From contig DAOUMA010000013.1 in assembly GCA_034414555.1 (NCBI GenBank), positions 1 through 38,071 on the forward strand: DNA of 38,071 nt, read 5' to 3'. Below are positions 7,703 through 16,277 of this stretch, in pieces (the stretch's first letter is position 1; each line of letters starts with the position of its first letter). The notes under the pieces are model-generated. The model did not search any database. It saw only the letters and a program-made list of their open reading frames with translations, and was not told the origin of the DNA. The DNA comes from CG2-30-46-19 sp034414555. Its GTDB lineage: Bacteria > Chloroflexota > Dehalococcoidia > GIF9 > AB-539-J10. The position numbers and the translations under genes were made by a program.

Positions 7703-9964
7703 CTATTTTTCTAAGCCAATGCATTTCCTTATCCACTTCATACCCCAATAGCCAAGATTTTTGGTAACTTCATCGCATTCCTTTTCACGGTGGTGTTGAT
7801 AAATGTCTCTTAAGGTTTCAAAAGACTTAAATTGAGCTAGTGCATAATCCTTATCTTTAACAAATGTCTGCTCAAATCGCTGCCAGTTAGAGCTATAGTC
7901 TATGATTTTTCTTAAATGTGGAGTAGCAATATAGTCCAACTTTTTCTGCGGAGGAAGAAGGCGCAGAGCAGCTTCTTGCCATGGTTCTTCCTCCGCTCTT
8001 TCTCTTATGCGATTATTAGCGTAGTTCCTTATATCCTCGGGAACACCTTGGCGCCACCATGGTGCACCATAAAGTTTTTCCAATTCTCTAGCTATGAAGT
8101 CCCTCAGACTTATTTCCGTGTGTTCTAAGTTTTGTCTAATAGCTTCGTCGCTTAATTCCTTTGGCCTTGGTGGCGCCCAATTTCGCAACAACTCGAGGCC
8201 AAATCCATCAAATTGTTCTTTGACGCACCATGCCATTTGTTTCGCGTTTTCAGTTAATGGTCCCTTACCAACTTGTTTCCTAATGCTGCTTCTGCGTTCG
8301 TCCGACATATTCTTTAACTTAGTTAGCATAGGGTTGAGTAATTTGTTTGTCTCATCTTTGAATTTGCTCAGGTCTTTCTTGTTGTAGATTCCTTCTTGCC
8401 CTCCAAGTTTCAAATAGAGTATAAGCTGCCTGAATATAATCAAAAGTATGCGGATACCGATATTTGAGCGAAGTAGTCCTCTCTCACCCTTTTTCCAGTC
8501 TTCTGGGAGAGACTTGCTAATGACATCAAAGTAGGCTTTCAGCCTTTCACAGGCAAAATTGGCTGTCGAATCATAATCGTCTTTGTAAAGTAAGGCCTCA
8601 TTTTTTGTAATCAGTCTATTCTCTTTGATCCCGTCGCATATCGTTGTCATTGTCAGATTGGTTACCTCTCTGCCTTTGGTGGAAAGCACACTTGGGATAA
8701 CAATGTGACTGCAAAGAGGCGAATCATTATCTGAGTTCAGTCGTTTAACTATCAATGAAATAGCTCGTTCAATCTGGTGCTCTTCCTCTCCAGAGCCATA
8801 GTAAATGTCTGGATATAAGTCCCAAAGAAGGTTACGAGTAACCGCTACTTGCTTCTCATTTATATCAACAAAAAGTTTGGCTTGATCTTTCACGGGTAGG
8901 GATTCGAAGGCGAGAACAGGCACGGTATCCTTCATTCTCTTCTCGTTATTTGCATATCCATATAGCCTATGCTGGCCGTCAATTACCCAAGCGCTTCCGT
9001 AATAGGGAGGAAATTCAAGTGTTCCGCATACTATATCTCCGACCTGTTTTTCTTTCTCAAACCTACGAAAAGTTGGTTTTCGGGTGAAATTAAGGATGAT
9101 ATTGTTTGGGAAATACCCGCCCTTTGATATGAATTCATCGATTTTCTTTAAACGAGATTTTCTTACCATTCTCTGGTATGAATCAGTGACTTCGCTGGGA
9201 GAACTCTCTCTGCGATGCACGTAAGCAACCTTAAGCAATTCTTCAGGTTTAATAATAAAGCTATAGTACTTTGCATCTCCTCTGCCACCGAGGATAGCAG
9301 GCACTTTAATACTCCTTAAGTCTGGAATTTTCTTATTCTTGAATAAGATGGAATAAATTTGAAATTTTGCACTCGCTCCTAAATGCTTGATAAGTTCACC
9401 GTAAGATTTGAGCTCTGCCTCTTCCCATACAAAGATTCCGTTATTCTTAGCGAGGTTCTCGTTAGCTTCACTCCATTGCATACCTCGTGTTGCTATTACG
9501 AAGGAAACACGAATATTCCTATCATCGTATTTCTTTTTAATTGAATCGGTAATGTCCCTCTTCAAGTTGGAAATTTCGTGAATATCCTTCCGTGAGATCT
9601 GTGCCCCCTGAGTGCTACCTTTACATTCCACAACAAATGCACCGTTTCCATCCTTAGCAAATACATCAATCTGTTTCTCAATTGGGCCAGTCTGTATTTT
9701 GAAGTTTCTATCCTTATTCATTTCTGTAAACCCCATATTGTAAAAAAGTAACCAAACCTCGTCTTCTAGCAATTCATCAGGTTGCTTCTCTTTAGATAAC
9801 CTTGCCTTATTCTTCGGTTGCTTCGGTTTGAGTTCCCATCCTTGTTGTAAATAAGAATCTCGCTCAGTTTGAGAAACAGTTAATTCGTGATATTTCCTCT
9901 TTCGCTGTCTCGCAGTTTTGTTCAGTTCCTCGTTTTGGACTAGGTCTCCGTAGAAATACATCAT
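7703..9964 (-). CDS. Mrr-like nuclease + DGQHR (DndB-like) + Swt1-like HEPN fusion protein
   Basis: 753 residues with three recognisable parts. Residues about 65-185: a PD-(D/E)xK nuclease of Mrr type, with KQIDVF (D100) and VVECKGS (E113, K115), then FVIATRGM. Residues about 215-480: a DGQHR domain, with AWVIDGQHRLYGYA (329-333) and the LFVDINEKQ motif used by DndB/ParB-like proteins. Residues about 611-735: helical, with ARELEKLYGAPWW and a terminal RDIYQHH (R719-x4-H724), as in Swt1-type HEPN RNases. A predicted toxic DNase and RNase thus flank a DNA-modification-associated domain, an architecture typical of defence proteins. It is the first gene of an operon with the radical SAM gene. A GAGG lies just before ATG 9964; the next codon is also ATG. 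Motifs are seen directly; cleavage activity is inferred. Confidence 0.8.
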   Translation of the reverse strand: MMYFYGDLVQNEELNKTARQRKRKYHELTVSQTERDSYLQQGWELKPKQPKNKARLSKEKQPDELLEDEVWLLFYNMGFTEMNKDRNFKIQTGPIEKQIDVFAKDGNGAFVVECKGSTQGAQISRKDIHEISNLKRDITDSIKKKYDDRNIRVSFVIATRGMQWSEANENLAKNNGIFVWEEAELKSYGELIKHLGASAKFQIYSILFKNKKIPDLRSIKVPAILGGRGDAKYYSFIIKPEELLKVAYVHRRESSPSEVTDSYQRMVRKSRLKKIDEFISKGGYFPNNIILNFTRKPTFRRFEKEKQVGDIVCGTLEFPPYYGSAWVIDGQHRLYGYANNEKRMKDTVPVLAFESLPVKDQAKLFVDINEKQVAVTRNLLWDLYPDIYYGSGEEEHQIERAISLIVKRLNSDNDSPLCSHIVIPSVLSTKGREVTNLTMTTICDGIKENRLITKNEALLYKDDYDSTANFACERLKAYFDVISKSLPEDWKKGERGLLRSNIGIRILLIIFRQLILYLKLGGQEGIYNKKDLSKFKDETNKLLNPMLTKLKNMSDERRSSIRKQVGKGPLTENAKQMAWCVKEQFDGFGLELLRNWAPPRPKELSDEAIRQNLEHTEISLRDFIARELEKLYGAPWWRQGVPEDIRNYANNRIRERAEEEPWQEAALRLLPPQKKLDYIATPHLRKIIDYSSNWQRFEQTFVKDKDYALAQFKSFETLRDIYQHHREKECDEVTKNLGYWGMKWIRKCIGLEK

Positions 9965-10027
9965 CGCCTCGCTAATGCGTCTGTTTGCATATCTAGTTTA
10001 TCATATGGCTAAAGCGTAAATGGCAAA

Positions 10028-10153
10028 TTAGGTAAGCTCATATTCCTTCTTTGTCTCAAAGGGGATTATATAGCGGTAGCTATCGGGCAGGGGCTTGCCT
10101 TCCTTCAAACATTGAGTGATAAACTCAATTTCGCCCTGGCTTAATTGCTCCAC
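10028..10153 (-). pseudogene. N-terminal stub of a DNA methyltransferase-type gene
   Basis: A GTG frame with GGAGAG upstream encodes 41 residues, beginning MEQLSQGEIEFITQC and ending FETKKEYELT, then TAA. I recognise the pattern (EIEFI..LKEGKPLPD.YRY.IPFE.KKEYEL) as the extreme N-terminus of some adenine-specific DNA methyltransferases of restriction systems; the catalytic part is absent. It lies between radC and the fusion-nuclease gene, inside the island, and suggests that a restriction-modification gene was lost there. It could instead be a genuine small protein. Confidence 0.45.
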
Positions 10154-10199
10154 AGTAACTCTCCAATATTAAATCACAAATTTGGGGTTAGATATTTGC

Positions 10200-10913
10200 T
10201 CATTTTCTAAGTCCCAGGAAATCCAGGTCATATTTCTCAATCAGTCCTTCATCGGCGAAGCTGAAATAGCAATTATCACCGACAATAATATGGTCCAGCA
10301 CTTTTATCTGCATGATATTTGCGGCAAAGACCAAATCCTTGGTTATCTGCTTATCGTTATCGCTGGGCTCGGGATTGCCGGAAGGGTGATTATGGGCAAA
10401 GATTAAAGCGGCAGCGTTATGCTTGATGGCACTTTTTATGATTTCTCGGGAATAGACTGCGCTGGCAGTTAATGTCCCTTCAAATAAGTCTTCCACGGCG
10501 ATAATCTGGTTTTGGGCCGTGAGAAACATGACCTTAAAGGTCTCTTTTGGAAGGTCTCTCATCGAGTGGCGAAGGTAGTTGGAGACTTCCTGAGAGGAGT
10601 GCAAAAATTCTTTATCCAGAATTTGCTCCTTGAGGAATTGCTCTCCTAGCTGCTGCATAAACTTGATTATAAAGATATGGGTTGGGCCGATTCCTTTAAT
10701 CTCTTCTAATTCCTCCGGGGGAGCGGCCAAAACTCCCCGCAAGTTCTTGAATTTTTCTATAGCTTCCTTTGCCTGCTGTTTACAGTCCTTGCGAGGCGTT
10801 CCCAGAGTTAGCAGCAATTCCACAATTTCATAGTCATGAAATCCCTTAAGCCCGGACTTAAGGAACTTCTGTCGCAACCTTTCTCGATGCCCTTCTTGGT
10901 CTTTGGTTCCCAT
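10200..10913 (-). CDS. radC: RadC/JAB-domain DNA repair family protein
   Basis: 237 residues, usual for the family. The N-terminus has a UPF0758 helix-hairpin-helix region (YEIVELLLTLGTPRKDCK, LEEIKGIGPT). The C-terminus carries the JAB/MPN metalloprotease-like motif FAHNHPSGNPEPSDND, which holds the zinc ligands. Despite the name, a direct repair role is unproven, and the family is often found near mobile elements. The last codons (10200-10264) are duplicated at 6309-6374, so the gene has served as an insertion target while keeping an intact end. Confidence 0.9.
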   Translation of the reverse strand: MGTKDQEGHRERLRQKFLKSGLKGFHDYEIVELLLTLGTPRKDCKQQAKEAIEKFKNLRGVLAAPPEELEEIKGIGPTHIFIIKFMQQLGEQFLKEQILDKEFLHSSQEVSNYLRHSMRDLPKETFKVMFLTAQNQIIAVEDLFEGTLTASAVYSREIIKSAIKHNAAALIFAHNHPSGNPEPSDNDKQITKDLVFAANIMQIKVLDHIIVGDNCYFSFADEGLIEKYDLDFLGLRK

Positions 10914-10964
10914 AGCGTTTAACTTGTGGTGAATTATATATCTTAACTATAATAACGGAAACCA

Positions 10965-11094
10965 GGTTGTTTAGGGATGTAGTTGCCCAATTCATTGGGC
11001 GGTTGTGCCTGATAAATCAGGCAACTACGGAAACTTTTGGGTAAAACTTCTCTGAAACGCCTAAAATTGAGCGAGAAATCAAAATTAAACAGCC
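10965..11094 (+). repeat. 130-bp inverted-repeat element, copy 2
   Basis: Starts GGTTGTTTAGGGATGTAGTT and ends AAATTAAACAGCC. The internal hairpins are conserved (GCCCAATTCATTGGGC and GCCTGATAAATCAGGC), with compensating changes in the loops. It ends 26 bases before the ATG of the SDR gene, with that gene's AGGGGAGG in between, so it probably forms the 5' leader of that operon. Confidence 0.85.
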
Positions 11095-11120
11095 CAAAAA
11101 CCTTAAGGGGAGGTTAAAAA

Positions 11121-11909
11121 ATGAGTTCATCTTTGTTTAATCTGGATAGCAAGGTAGCCATTGTAACTGGAGCGGGACGAGGCATTGGCAAGGCCATAGC
11201 CCTGGGTTTAGCTGATGCCGGAGCTGATGTGGTAGTTTCTGCCCGGACCGCAAGCGACATTGAAGCCACCGCTGGAGAGATTAGAGCTAAGGGGAGAAAA
11301 TCTCTGGCGGTGCCCACTGATGTTCGCCTTGCTGACCAGGTGTCGAATTTGGTGGAAAAGAGCATGGCTGAGTTTGGCAGGATTGACATTCTGGTCAATA
11401 ACGCTGGTGGCTCTTTCATCGCTGGCACGATGGATTTAAGCGAAGGGGGCTGGGATGCCATTGTTCGTGAGAACTTGAAGAGCGTGTTCCTCTGCTCCAA
11501 GGCGGTGGCAAAGGTAATGATTGACCAGAAGGAAGGAAACATCGTCAGTATCGCTTCAGTAGCTGGAATTGCAAGTTACTCCCTGTGTGCTCCCTACGGA
11601 GCAGCTAAGGCGGGGATTGTTAATTTCACCAAGACACTGTCCATGGACCTGGCGCCGTACAATATCAGGGTAAATGCCATTGCCCCGGGGTTTATAGCTA
11701 GTGGAGGGTTGTTGCAGTTATTGGGTATGAAGCCAGATACCGGTGAACAGGAGAAGGGAGGAGGATTTTTAGAGCGTATCCCGCTGGGGCGCTATGGTCA
11801 GCCTGAGGATATCGTTGGTGGCATTATTTACCTGGTCTCTGGCGCCTCATCTTACGTTACCGGTCAGACTCTGGTTATTGATGGAGGATTGACCAGCAAG
11901 TTGGCGTAA
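11121..11909 (+). CDS. SDR-family oxidoreductase (FabG/glucose dehydrogenase-like)
   Basis: 262 residues. It has TGAGRGIGKAI (NAD(P) loop), NNAGG, the catalytic Ser in SIASVAGIASYS, YGAAKAG (Tyr and Lys), APGFIASGG and TGQTLVIDGG. These are classical SDR features; the substrate is not evident. The location at the head of a run that includes an acyl-CoA synthetase makes a hydroxyacyl-CoA or 3-oxoacyl substrate plausible. AGGGGAGG lies 9 bases before the ATG, and the 130-bp repeat lies just upstream. miaB follows after 19 bases. Confidence 0.85.
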   Translation: MSSSLFNLDSKVAIVTGAGRGIGKAIALGLADAGADVVVSARTASDIEATAGEIRAKGRKSLAVPTDVRLADQVSNLVEKSMAEFGRIDILVNNAGGSFIAGTMDLSEGGWDAIVRENLKSVFLCSKAVAKVMIDQKEGNIVSIASVAGIASYSLCAPYGAAKAGIVNFTKTLSMDLAPYNIRVNAIAPGFIASGGLLQLLGMKPDTGEQEKGGGFLERIPLGRYGQPEDIVGGIIYLVSGASSYVTGQTLVIDGGLTSKLA

Positions 11910-11928
11910 AGGTAGCGGTGGTATTGCT

Positions 11929-13218
11929 ATGTCAGGCTATTCTATCTGGACCATAGGCTGTCAGATGAATAAGGCGGAATCACAGCGGATAGCTAGCTAT
12001 CTGAATTCCGCGGGATATCATGAGGTCAAATCGCCTCGAGAAGCCGACTTAATAGTGCTTAATACCTGTGTGGTGAGACAAAGCGCCGAGGATAAAGTTT
12101 TGGGAATGCTGGGTCAGCTAAAAGGTTTAAAGAGGGAACATCCTGATATCCGCATTCTGGTTACTGGCTGCTTTGTCGATTCCCATGTTGAAGATTTGAA
12201 GAAGCGGTTTCCCCATGTTGATTTTTTGTTCAGGCCCGGGGCTTATCCCGATTTCCTTAGCTGGCTACAGGAGCAAGGCGTCTCGGTTGACCAAAGTGGT
12301 CAGCTATCAGCCGACAGCTTTCGGGTAATACCTTCAACTTCCTCGCCGTGTGCCTATATCCCTATCATTCAAGGGTGCAACAATTTCTGTTCTTTTTGCA
12401 TTGTTCCTTACCGTAGAGGTAGGGAGATAAGCCGCCCTGTGGAGGAGGTAGTCTGTGAGGCTGAGGAAATGGCAAAGCGAGGCATCAAAGAAATAACTTT
12501 GCTGGGGCAGAATGTCGATTCCTATGGGCGTGACTTACCGGGGCATCCAGATTTGACCGATTTGCTATACCGGCTGAGCGAAATCGAGGGCTTATCCAGA
12601 ATTCGCTTTCTGACAAACCACCCTAAGGATATGAGCCAAAAACTTATTGAAGCGGTAGCTTCATTAGAGAAGGTCTGTAAATACCTGGAGCTGCCTGTTC
12701 AATCGGGGGATGATGACATATTGAAAGCGATGAGGCGGGGGTACACTATTGAGCAATATCGCGAGCTCGTCCGTGCTATTAAAGAGCGCTTGCCTCAGGT
12801 TTCTTTGAGCACTGATGTTATCGTGGGCTTTCCTGGAGAAACGGAGGAGCAGTTTGAACATACTTTTTCGCTGCTAACGGAAATAAGGTTCGATGTTGTT
12901 CATGTGGCAGCCTACTCTCCACGGTCTGGCACCCTTGCCTGGAGGAAATATGAAGATGATGTCCCTCGAGAGACCAAGAAAGAAAGGCTCAAGAAGGTTG
13001 AGCAGCTTCAAGCATCGGTAGCTGGTGAGATAAACTCTGGCTATATCGGAAAGGAAGTGGAAGTACTGGTGGAGGGCAATAAAAGGGGGAAATGGTATGG
13101 GCGCACTGAAAGTAATAAACTGGTCTTTTTCCAGGACGATGCTGATTGTTCAGGGCAGCTGGTAAAGGTTAACATCGAGAAGACCAGTCCCTGGGCATTA
13201 CAGGGCAAATATGCCTGA
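11929..13218 (+). CDS. miaB: MiaB, tRNA (N6-isopentenyladenosine-37-C2) methylthiotransferase
   Basis: 429 residues. The N-terminal UPF0004 domain carries the auxiliary cluster cysteines C11 (GCQMN), C47 (NTC) and C81 (GCF). The radical SAM site is CNNFCSFC (C150, C154, C157). PYRRGREISRP and LLGQNVDSYG are MiaB signatures, and a C-terminal TRAM region (VEVLVEGNKRGKWYGRTESNKLV) binds tRNA. It adds the 2-methylthio group to i6A37 of tRNAs reading UNN codons. Its last 8 bases overlap the start of the next gene (ATGCCTGA), indicating translational coupling. Confidence 0.93.
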   Translation: MSGYSIWTIGCQMNKAESQRIASYLNSAGYHEVKSPREADLIVLNTCVVRQSAEDKVLGMLGQLKGLKREHPDIRILVTGCFVDSHVEDLKKRFPHVDFLFRPGAYPDFLSWLQEQGVSVDQSGQLSADSFRVIPSTSSPCAYIPIIQGCNNFCSFCIVPYRRGREISRPVEEVVCEAEEMAKRGIKEITLLGQNVDSYGRDLPGHPDLTDLLYRLSEIEGLSRIRFLTNHPKDMSQKLIEAVASLEKVCKYLELPVQSGDDDILKAMRRGYTIEQYRELVRAIKERLPQVSLSTDVIVGFPGETEEQFEHTFSLLTEIRFDVVHVAAYSPRSGTLAWRKYEDDVPRETKKERLKKVEQLQASVAGEINSGYIGKEVEVLVEGNKRGKWYGRTESNKLVFFQDDADCSGQLVKVNIEKTSPWALQGKYA

Positions 13219-14653
13219 TAATTTTGATAATCTTGACGTCCTTTTTCATCCAAGCTCTGTTGCTATCGTGGGGGCATCTTTAAACGGCATCTCCGGGGGA
13301 TACAATTTTACCCGTTTCCTCATAGACCATGGCTTTAAGGGCGGGATATACCCGGTAAACCCGAAATTGGATGAGATTCTTGGGCTCAAGGTTTATCCAA
13401 GTCTCAGGGACATCCCCGAGTCACAGGTGGACTACGTTATCTCCTGCGTATCTGCTGAAAGGGTGTTGAAACTTCTCGAAGATTGTAAAGCCAAAAATGT
13501 TAAGCTGGTCCATCTTTTCACAGGGATAATGAGCGAAACGGGAAGGGAAAAGGAAACACGGCTTGAACGTGAAATCTTACAAAAAGCTAAAAGCCTGGGC
13601 ATCAGGATTTTAGGACCGAACTGCATGGGTGTTTACTATCCCAAAGTCGGGCTTTCCTTTAATCATGACCTGTCAAGAGAAGCTGGCTCTGTTGGGGGAC
13701 TCTTTCAGAGTGGTGGGGGAGCCGGAGAATTTGTCCGATATGCTGCTTTGAGGGGAGTTCGTTTCAGCAAGGTAATAAGCTATGGCAATGCCGCGGATAT
13801 AAATGAATCGGAGTTATTATACTATTTTGCTAATGACACCGAAACGAAGCTAATTGCTGCCTATATTGAGGGCGTTAAAGATGGGAAGGAATTTATCCGC
13901 GCTTTGTCATATGCCACAGCAAAGAAACCCGTGATAATACTTAAGGCGGGAAGGGGTGAGGCCGGGAAAAAGCTGGTGTTTTCTCATACAGCATCACTGG
14001 CAGGCTCTATGGACATCTGGAGGACGATATCAAAGCAGCACGGTATTACCCTGGTCGCTAATTTTCAGGAGCTGATAGACCAGGCTGTGATTTTTACCTT
14101 TTTACCGCCTATTGCAAGCAGGGAGGTACTTATAGTTGGGGGTGGAGGTGGGAAAAGCGTGGTTTCGAGTGATGTGTGGGAGGAGGAAGGTTTTCATATT
14201 CCGGAACTTTCCCGGAAAACAAGGGAAAAACTCCGAAAAGAAGTCCCTGAGCTTTGGGATTGGATTAGGAATCCTCTGGACGCCTCTATTCTTCAAAAGT
14301 CACTTATTCCACCCTTGAGTCTACTGAAAATGATAGCTGCCGCGCAGGAGTTTAATGTTTTCGTTGTTGGCTTGACCCAGGATGACTTTTACCCTACGGA
14401 TGTATGGCGGGAAACGCTAGCCAGGGACTTCGTGGATGGCAGCATAGCAATTAACGAAGAAGGGAAGCCGGTAATCTGCGTTATAGAAACGGGCGAAATT
14501 GATTTCTCTGATATGGGAAACTGGAGATAGAATGCCATTGCTGATATAAGGAAGCAGATTGTTAACCAGGGGATACCTGTTTTCCCTTCGCCTGCCAGAG
14601 CGGCAAAAGCTCTAAGAAAATTTGTAGATTACTGGGTTTGGAAAGAACGGTGA
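13211..14653 (+). pseudogene. ADP-forming acyl-CoA synthetase subunit interrupted by one amber codon
   Basis: The frame encodes a succinyl-CoA-synthetase-alpha-like protein: CoA-binding Rossmann fold (VAIVGASLNGISGGY, IYPVNPKLDEILGLKVYPS), LGPNCMGVYYP, and the phospho-His loop FSHTASLAGS. TAG at 14528-14530 stops it after 439 residues. The same frame continues for 40 codons (NAIADIRKQIVNQGIPVFPS, then PARAAKALRKF) to TGA 14651-14653, and that tail is the normal family C-terminus. A single nonsense change, sequencing error or readthrough are all possible. TAG ends several other genes here (nadC, dndB, the fusion nuclease), so general recoding is unlikely. A similar intact gene lies at 27849-29249. 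The role would be to make ATP from acyl-CoA + ADP + Pi. Confidence 0.8.
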
Positions 14654-14665
14654 TAGAAACTAAAA

Positions 14666-15592
14666 ATGACTGCTAAAGCAGGGTCCGGATTTAAGGAACT
14701 TCAGGAAGAAGTCCTGGAGTTAAAGAGGGAGCTTAACGCTATTATTGTGGCTCATAATTATCAGCGTCCTGAAGTGCAGGATATCGCTGACTTCACTGGT
14801 GACTCTCTGGAGCTGGCAAGAAAATGTGTTGGCATCAAGGCGAAGGTAATCGTCTTTTGCGGCGTTCTTTTTATGGCAGAAACGGCAGCCATCCTGAATC
14901 CAGGCACCATGGTGCTATTATCACATCGTGATGCAGGCTGTCCTCTGGCGGATACCATAGATGTTGACAGTTTACGGGAATGGAAGGGGCGATATCCCGT
15001 AGCTGCAGTAGTAGCTTATGTTAATACCACAGCGGCGATTAAGGCGGAGAGCGATATTTGTTGCACTTCGGCTAATGGAGTTGAGGTGGTAAACGCAATC
15101 CCCGATGAGGAAATCCTGTTCATCCCTGACAAGAATCTGGGGCATTATGTCTCTACCAAGACTGATAAAAAGCTGATTCTTTACCCTGGTTTTTGTGCTA
15201 CCCATGATAACCTCAGTGTGGAAGAAGTCAAGGCAGCCAGGCAGCGTTATCCTCAAGCTAAGGTGCTGGTTCATCCTGAATGTCGCCCCGAGGTTATCGA
15301 ACTGGCTGACGCTGCTTTAAGCACCTCCCAGATGCTCCGCTATGCCAGGAGAAGCAAGGCTAAAGTTTTCCTCATTGGCACTGAAGAAGGGATGTTGTAT
15401 CCTTTGCGGAAGCAGAATCCCGATAAGGAATTTCACCTTATCTCCAATAGCTTGATTTGCCCTGATATGAAGAAGACCACACTGGAGACGGTGATTGAAA
15501 CAATGAAGGCACGGAAAAACATCGTCACTGTTCCTGAGGAGATAAGGGTGAGGGCTAAAAAGGCTATTGATAGGATGCTGGCTGTTAGCTAA
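14666..15592 (+). CDS. nadA: Quinolinate synthase NadA
   Basis: 308 residues, normal for the bacterial short form. It condenses iminoaspartate with dihydroxyacetone phosphate to quinolinate using a [4Fe-4S] cluster. Cluster cysteines are recognisable in AGCPLAD (C92), PGFCATH (C177) and ICPDMKK (C265). AHNYQRPEVQDIADFTGDS and FIPDKNLGHYV are family signatures. It starts 12 bases after the acyl-CoA synthetase reading frame and is the first nad gene of this run. The oxygen-sensitive cluster fits an anaerobe. Confidence 0.95.
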   Translation: MTAKAGSGFKELQEEVLELKRELNAIIVAHNYQRPEVQDIADFTGDSLELARKCVGIKAKVIVFCGVLFMAETAAILNPGTMVLLSHRDAGCPLADTIDVDSLREWKGRYPVAAVVAYVNTTAAIKAESDICCTSANGVEVVNAIPDEEILFIPDKNLGHYVSTKTDKKLILYPGFCATHDNLSVEEVKAARQRYPQAKVLVHPECRPEVIELADAALSTSQMLRYARRSKAKVFLIGTEEGMLYPLRKQNPDKEFHLISNSLICPDMKKTTLETVIETMKARKNIVTVPEEIRVRAKKAIDRMLAVS

Positions 15593-15611
15593 AAAGGAGG
15601 AGGGAATAACA

Positions 15612-16259
15612 ATGGAAGAAGAACTTTATAGAAGTTTGGGCGAAGCAAAATGCCAAGAGCTGTCTAAAAAGAGCTGGAGTCTTTGGCAAATGCTTGAACT
15701 CAGTGAGACTCGGAAAAGTACTCAGGTTGGTGGTACAGTGCTGGAAGGTATAGCTAAAGATTTTATTAGGGAATTCTTACCGTTGGGATTTGGGATAAAG
15801 AGTGGTTTAGTGTTTGATACCGAAACTAAGAAGATGAGCCCCCAAATTGATGGTATTATTTATTCAGGCGTTCCCCTTTTGGGGTTTACCGATGTAGTGG
15901 TTGTGGGGAAAAAGCAAGTAAAGGCAATACTCGAGGTAAAGAGTTGGATAGATACAACTGACATATTTGGAGAAAAAAAGGGCAGCTCTAGGAACCCAAA
16001 CAGTGGTTTAGCTTATGCCTTTGAGCGAAGAAGGGATTTCCTACCATCAGGGGCTAAATACATACTGTTCACTTTTGAGCTATATTCAGCTTTGCCTGAT
16101 GTAGAAGTCCTTAAAAGGCTTAAGGAAATCTGTGATTCTTACGCTATTGTAATTCGAGAAGAACCTAAGATTGAACGCCAAAAAGGCAAGGAACGTTGGG
16201 CCTACAACTTTGATAATTCCGTATCCAGATTGATCGAATGGCTAAGAAACCTCAGTTAA
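15612..16259 (+). CDS. DUF6602-like predicted PD-(D/E)xK nuclease
   Basis: 215 residues from ATG 15612, chosen because AAAGGAGGAGGG lies just upstream; a longer frame from 15567 would overlap nadA. The pattern GTVLEG (E45), SPQIDGIIY (D80) and AILEVKSW (E108, K110) matches the core of restriction-endonuclease-fold proteins of the DUF6602 group, which occur in defence-type contexts. It sits between nadA and nadB with 19 and 18 bases on either side, so it must be co-transcribed with NAD biosynthesis genes. No methyltransferase accompanies it. The fold is fairly clear; activity and target are inferred. Confidence 0.7.
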   Translation: MEEELYRSLGEAKCQELSKKSWSLWQMLELSETRKSTQVGGTVLEGIAKDFIREFLPLGFGIKSGLVFDTETKKMSPQIDGIIYSGVPLLGFTDVVVVGKKQVKAILEVKSWIDTTDIFGEKKGSSRNPNSGLAYAFERRRDFLPSGAKYILFTFELYSALPDVEVLKRLKEICDSYAIVIREEPKIERQKGKERWAYNFDNSVSRLIEWLRNLS

Positions 16260-16277
16260 CCAAGGGATATTACACAG

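Noticed and set aside
11114..11542. 142-codon minus-strand frame
   Set aside because: Antisense shadow of the SDR gene, whose motifs on the plus strand are complete.
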